This document shows, in pieces, positions 59,621 through 64,000 of a stretch of 64,000 nt of DNA (the stretch's first letter is position 1; every line of letters begins with the position of its first letter). The position numbers were made by a program, and so were the translations under genes. Below the pieces are notes generated by a model. That model was not told the DNA's origin and did no database searches. It saw only the letters and a program-made list of their open reading frames with translations. The stretch is from Rotaria sp. Silwood1 (Eukaryota; Rotifera; Eurotatoria; Philodinida; Philodinidae), in the NCBI GenBank assembly GCA_905250075.1, contig CAJNOP010000336.1, forward strand, positions 26,786 through 90,785. The letters are read 5' to 3'.

Positions 59621-61492
59621 CTAAATAAAACGATTATTTAGTTAGATGGGATTTGAACAATTAGTTGAAATAATCTCTTAAATCTTGATGATGCTTATAG
59701 AAAACTGAACCATTCAAATATCCATATAACAATGTTCGCTGTCTCAATTGCATCAAATCAATCAGTACTCTAATTATACTATTTGTGTTAAGCAATGCGA
59801 AATCATTTAAATATCAAACGATTTTGTAGAAAAATCAATATCAATCACTCGTTTTTCTCGTTCACTTTGATTCCGATGATTTCTTTTGTCATGTGACAGC
59901 ATCCTTCATGAAATATGGGTGTCATTTTGAACTATACGAAATATATGTGTATGAGCAAAACTGTCTTTTCACAAGAATTCTATTTTCTATTTGTATCTCC
60001 TATGCACATTAAGATTTTTCCTGTTTATCATTTAAGTCTTTCGAGCAGGGAGCACCCGTTTTACCAAAACAACAATGTTTTCTTAGACTTGACTCTTCGC
60101 ACAGAAATTAGAGATTTTGCGATCTATTATCAAAAACTATCTTATTTACCGAACAAGTTTCCACTATGTGAGGAGTTCCAACTCGTATACTGTCATCTTC
60201 TCTATAATCAGTTTGTTCTTTCCTTCTGAAAAAGTTTAGAAATAACGGAAATCGCTTAAAGATAATACTAACATCTAATGAGTTCGCCTGTAATTTCTGA
60301 AAAAGAATTCAGTGCTAGCTTTTGTGCTTTACTTTTTCACTTTTTAAAGTATTCTGATTGATTAGAGCATGGCATCATAACTTCATTCTCATTTGTTTAT
60401 CTTTTTTTACTCTATCCTTTGCTACAAAAAAGGATCCAATAAAAAAGGAACTTATAACAAATCACTATTATTTATGCTCCATGCAGAACTCATAAATCAG
60501 CTCATTCATCATGTAGCCTGCGCTAGCAAGACTCATTCAGCGTTTGCTCCTTCAACAAACATTTCCTTCCAGCCTTGATCACTTCTATGCTAAAATCTAT
60601 CCTTAGTAGAACAGACCTTTTCTTCCTGTAAATTCGCCTCACTACTCATTGAAATCACACTTCGATTATTATGATAAAAATTTTCTTTCTCCGTTCGATG
60701 TTTGTCAACGAAACATTAAATAGGAACTATTTTTCTGTGAGGACATTATTTTCTTTCTCATCTATATAGATTTCATAAATAATCAAACGCGACTTTAATT
60801 CCTGTAATAATTTTTTTTTCTAATAAATCGCCAATGAAAAACTAATTCGTATGTTTGGCTTGTATAGGGAATTTATAATTTTCTTTTCGTTTAGATTCTT
60901 GTCAATGAAAAAACGAATGATAAGTCTCTTTTATTAATGGAGTTCAGCTATTCGTCTTAGGTTCATCTTATGAACAAAAGTATGCTCTATTTAATCAGTA
61001 TGATGTATGTATCTTTTTTCAACCGTAGTCAGATGAGAGAGTGAAGAAAATCTATAGAAAAGACACTACCGGGTATCGTTCTCGACCGAAGACGACTCTT
61101 GATGAATACAATTATGAGTGAGGCAGTACTGATTTTGTTCTAGGCTCCGATAGATTTGGTTTTCTGTAGAAGCGAACCAACTCCATTCTTTCATCCTCTG
61201 GTATGGTTTTCTGGAAAAGCATTGACGTGATGACAGAAACTAGGAAGCTTTTGTGTAATGGAGTGTTCTTTTGACTCATCCTCGTCTACTAGCGGATCCG
61301 ATACATTATGAGAAGTTTAAGACCGAACAGCTGCTGAGAAGAAAAAATTGTAGTAGTTTCAACAATACTCTATAGTGTACCTCTCCCGGAATACTTAACA
61401 TATATCTCACTCACAACTGCTATACTATAGCTAAACATCGGAATCGTTAAAACTCACTAAGTAATAGATTCCTTTCTGCGACTGATACCTAC
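59621..61492 (-). other. Intron between the two Cys-rich exons (first unit of a tandem duplication)
   Basis: Sequence from about 59620 to 61400 is repeated, diverged, from about 61651 to 63450. Examples are ATGTGACAGCATCCTTCATG against ATGTGACAATGCGTTTCATG, AGAACAGACCTTTTCTTCCT at 60608 and 62590, and CATCTATATAGATTTCATAA at 60757 and 62742. Open frames here are not conserved between copies. Confidence 0.6.
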
Positions 61493-61651
61493 CAACACAT
61501 ATATTATTTACGCATATGTCACTAGTACAGTCAGACGACACGTTGCAGCCTTGACCAATGTTGCACGTCTTTCCTTCTGCTACACATGGACCTCCACAAT
61601 CTAGATCGCTTTCTCCTTGATTTTGAATACCATCTGAGCATGTTGGAGGCG
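61493..61651 (-). CDS. Cysteine-rich DVDCGG-type exon, copy 2 (53 codons)
   Basis: Same length, phase and splice motifs (acceptor TTTATTTAG, donor GTAGGT) as the exon at 59462-59620. It encodes CSDGIQNQGESDLDCGGPCV, then EGKTCNIGQGCNVSSDCTSD and ICVNNICV. Nearly all differences from copy 1 are conservative (DS/DG, V/L, D/N, T/I) and every cysteine is kept, while the surrounding intron sequence is clearly more diverged. That contrast suggests both exons are under selection and used in a protein. Confidence 0.7.
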
Positions 61652-63450
61652 CTAAATAAAAAGATAATTGTTATAGAAAACTGAATCATTCAAATGTCCA
61701 CATCACAATATTCATTGTATTTGAGTGGTCTCCAATGAATTAGCGATGTGATCATGATATCTCTGCTCGATAACGCGAAACTATTTAGATATGAGAATGA
61801 TTTGTTGGGAAATGCCTCGTAAGTACTTGTATCTTCTCGTAAAGTTTGATTGAGACGATTTCTTTTGTTATGTGACAATGCGTTTCATGAAACATAGGTG
61901 TCATCTTGAACTATGCGAGATATATGTGTTTGGGTAAAACCATCTTTTTACAAGAAAACTAGATTTCTATTTGTAACTCCTAGGCACATTAAGATTTTTC
62001 TATTTATTCTTTAGCTGTAAATGTTGTAGTTAGAGAACACAAGCTATACGAAGGGAAGAGCTTTTTCAATGTATCTTGACATAAGATATAAAAATTGGAG
62101 GTCTTGTGTTCTCTTATCAAAAATCGTTTGATTCACCGGACAGCCTTTCGTTTAGTCACGCATGTTGAATTCAAATAGTATTACTGTTTCTGCAACCAGT
62201 GCATTTCTTCGCTATTAAAAGGTTTGAAGCTAACACAAAATGCTTAAACATCACAATAGCCTCTCACAGATCGGTCTATGATTTATTTAGAGAAGTTCGG
62301 TTTTACTTCTTGGCTGTTATCTTTTGACTCCTCGATATACTCTGATAGACGACAGGCAGTTATTTTAACTATATTCTCGTTCATTTATATGCTTTCCTAT
62401 TTCCTTTCTTAGAGAAAACTGTTGAATTGAAGAATAATTTACAAGAAGTTCCATTTGTCTATTCTGGGACAGCATTCAGAAACAAGTTCATTCATCATCT
62501 AGCCTGCTAACAGTACTCATTTAGCGTTTACTCATTCAATAAAAATTCATTTCAGACTTGATTACATTTAACATAGGTTCTCTCCTTAGTAGAACAGACC
62601 TTTTCTTCCTGTAAATTCACCTCACCAGTCATTGAAACTACAGTTCGATTACTATGATAGAAATTTTGTTTTTCTTTTCGATGTCTTTGAACGAAGCATT
62701 CAATAGGAATTATTTTTCCGTGAGGAAATTATTTTGTTCCTCATCTATATAGATTTCATAAACGATCAAACTTGACATTAACTTCTGTAATAAATATTTT
62801 TTCTTTTAGATCGCCAATGAAAAACTAATTCGTATGTTTGGTTTGTATAGGAAATTAATAATTTTGTTTGCATTTAGATTCTTCTCAATGAACAAACGAA
62901 AGATAGGTCTCTTTTAATAATGAAGTTGACTTATTCGTTTCAGGCTAATCTCATCACGAACACGTGCTGACTTTAATGTGTATGATACATATACTTTTTT
63001 CCTTTTATGATCAGATGAGAGCGTGGAGAATGTCTAAAGAAAAGAGACCATGGACTTTTGTTTGCGATTTATGACTAGTCTTGATGATTACAATTACGAG
63101 TGAAGCAGTGCTGATTGATTCTGGGAGCTCATAGATTTGGTTTTCGCTTGGAAGAAAGCCAATTGCTTTGTATTATTGGGCAACGGTCTGCAGAGAAGGG
63201 TTGATCTTATGAAAGAAACTAGGACGTTCTATGCGTAATGCAGTGTTCTTTTGTGTTGATAGAACTATTTTTCGCAGGCAGAAGAAAGAATGCGGAATAA
63301 AACTAGATTATGGGAGAAACTTAAAAGATTCAACATGATAACTTTTTTTTTTACAGAGTAGCAGACAGACGTATATAAAATGAACTCAAGCTAATATGCT
63401 TCTGATACAGGTTAACATTAGACTAAACCTAGCTAAGAAGCTATAAACGC
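61652..63450. repeat. Second unit of the tandem duplication of about 2 kb
   Basis: Matches the stretch after the first exon throughout in the same order, with scattered substitutions and small indels. Its outer end lies near 63400-63450, where similarity fades. Confidence 0.6.
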
Positions 63451-64000
63451 CAGCTTTTGCATGTCGTCCAAGTATGCTGAAGTAAAGTGAAGTGGTGAAA
63501 TCTCGCTTTTCCCTGTCGGGGCATCGTTATTATCTATATGAAAGAGTATGCTGAGTCCAAAAATCAGTATGTGAGGAATCGCTGCCTTACAATCTTTTTG
63601 TAGGATAAGAAAGCATTCACACGTTTATCGCATTCATTTGAGGAAGTTCAGGGAGATGGAATCAATTTACGTGTCATATACTGCAACAGTCATTAATGAT
63701 CATGTTTCGAACAGACACTATAGTACAGGCATAGAAGTATTATGCAATTTTTGTACTAATTCAGAGTCAACTATGACTAATCAAGAGGTTCATTTGTGAC
63801 AAAAAATGCGAGCAAAGTTAAAAATAACTCATGCCGATCTTTTATCCGATCTCATTCACTCTGACTAGTTTAGGTCAGTAGCAGTGCTACTAAGGGAAAG
63901 AAGTATCCTGGTTGCATCGTCGTCCTGTTGTTGTATCTCCATCACAACAGTCAACATATATTTCATTCACATTTCCAATAGTACTGGTAAGTAATACAGC
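63451..64000. other. Window end with a possible minus-strand exon
   Basis: At about 63890-64000 the minus strand is open and reads STIGNVNEIYVDCCDGD then TTTGRRCNQDTSFP before a stop, similar in part to sequence at about 59370. It may be an exon of the Cys-rich gene continuing beyond the window. The rest is unassigned. Confidence 0.3.

Overview
The window looks like nuclear DNA of a bdelloid rotifer (Rotaria- or Adineta-like). The evidence is AT-rich sequence, GT-AG introns mostly 50-60 nt long, gene families expanded in bdelloids (NHL-repeat protein, rhodopsin-like GPCR, one-repeat-per-exon LRR protein, a short membrane-anchored protein ending in a W-N-x-x-W-F-G motif), and many tracts resembling TGTGGG, which I recall as the bdelloid telomere hexamer. 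The species assignment is inference. There are two assembly gaps, 10 N at 29774-29783 and 100 N at 44801-44900.

Layout. 1-140: end of a probable hAT transposon. 762-3132 (-): three-exon single-pass membrane protein. 5110-5657 (-): two-exon unknown protein. 9060-10350: two long inverted repeats. 10976-12106 (-): GPCR. 12310-13719: foldback sequence, a telomere-like palindrome and a hAT-like MITE. 17355-20815 (+): REEP5/TB2-DP1-like ER-shaping protein whose 2.8-kb last intron holds a foldback repeat and two GAAGTCT minisatellite elements. 21190-21772: foldback element carrying telomere-like motifs. 23822-27431 (+): LRR protein in which 13 repeats are 13 exons of 84 nt. 28505-28770: 21-bp minisatellite. 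29221-29929: telomere-like tracts. 32690-34800: two more inverted repeats. 35533-36060 (+): intronless guanine-deaminase-like enzyme. 36689-39321: a coiled-coil exon and an NHL-repeat gene (one in-frame stop) between two telomere-like palindromes. 39457-40067: foldback element. 40682-42563 (-): complete VPS4 ATPase, 11 exons. 45158-46073: telomere-like palindrome and another inverted repeat. 47850-55400: a 7.5-kb degenerate satellite. 57219-58796: GAAGTCT minisatellites with G-rich repeats. 59462-63450 (-): tandem duplication of about 2 kb, each copy with one cysteine-rich exon.

The genes do not form a pathway. VPS4 and REEP are conserved membrane-remodelling housekeeping genes. The GPCR, LRR, NHL and membrane-anchored genes belong to expanded or lineage-specific families. 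The distinctive feature is the non-coding architecture: about ten long inverted repeats and more than a dozen interstitial telomere-like tracts, usually arranged G-rich then C-rich as in an end-to-end telomere fusion. This resembles an accessory or subtelomeric chromosome region shaped by break repair and non-autonomous elements. All exon models were built by eye from splice sites and reading frame.
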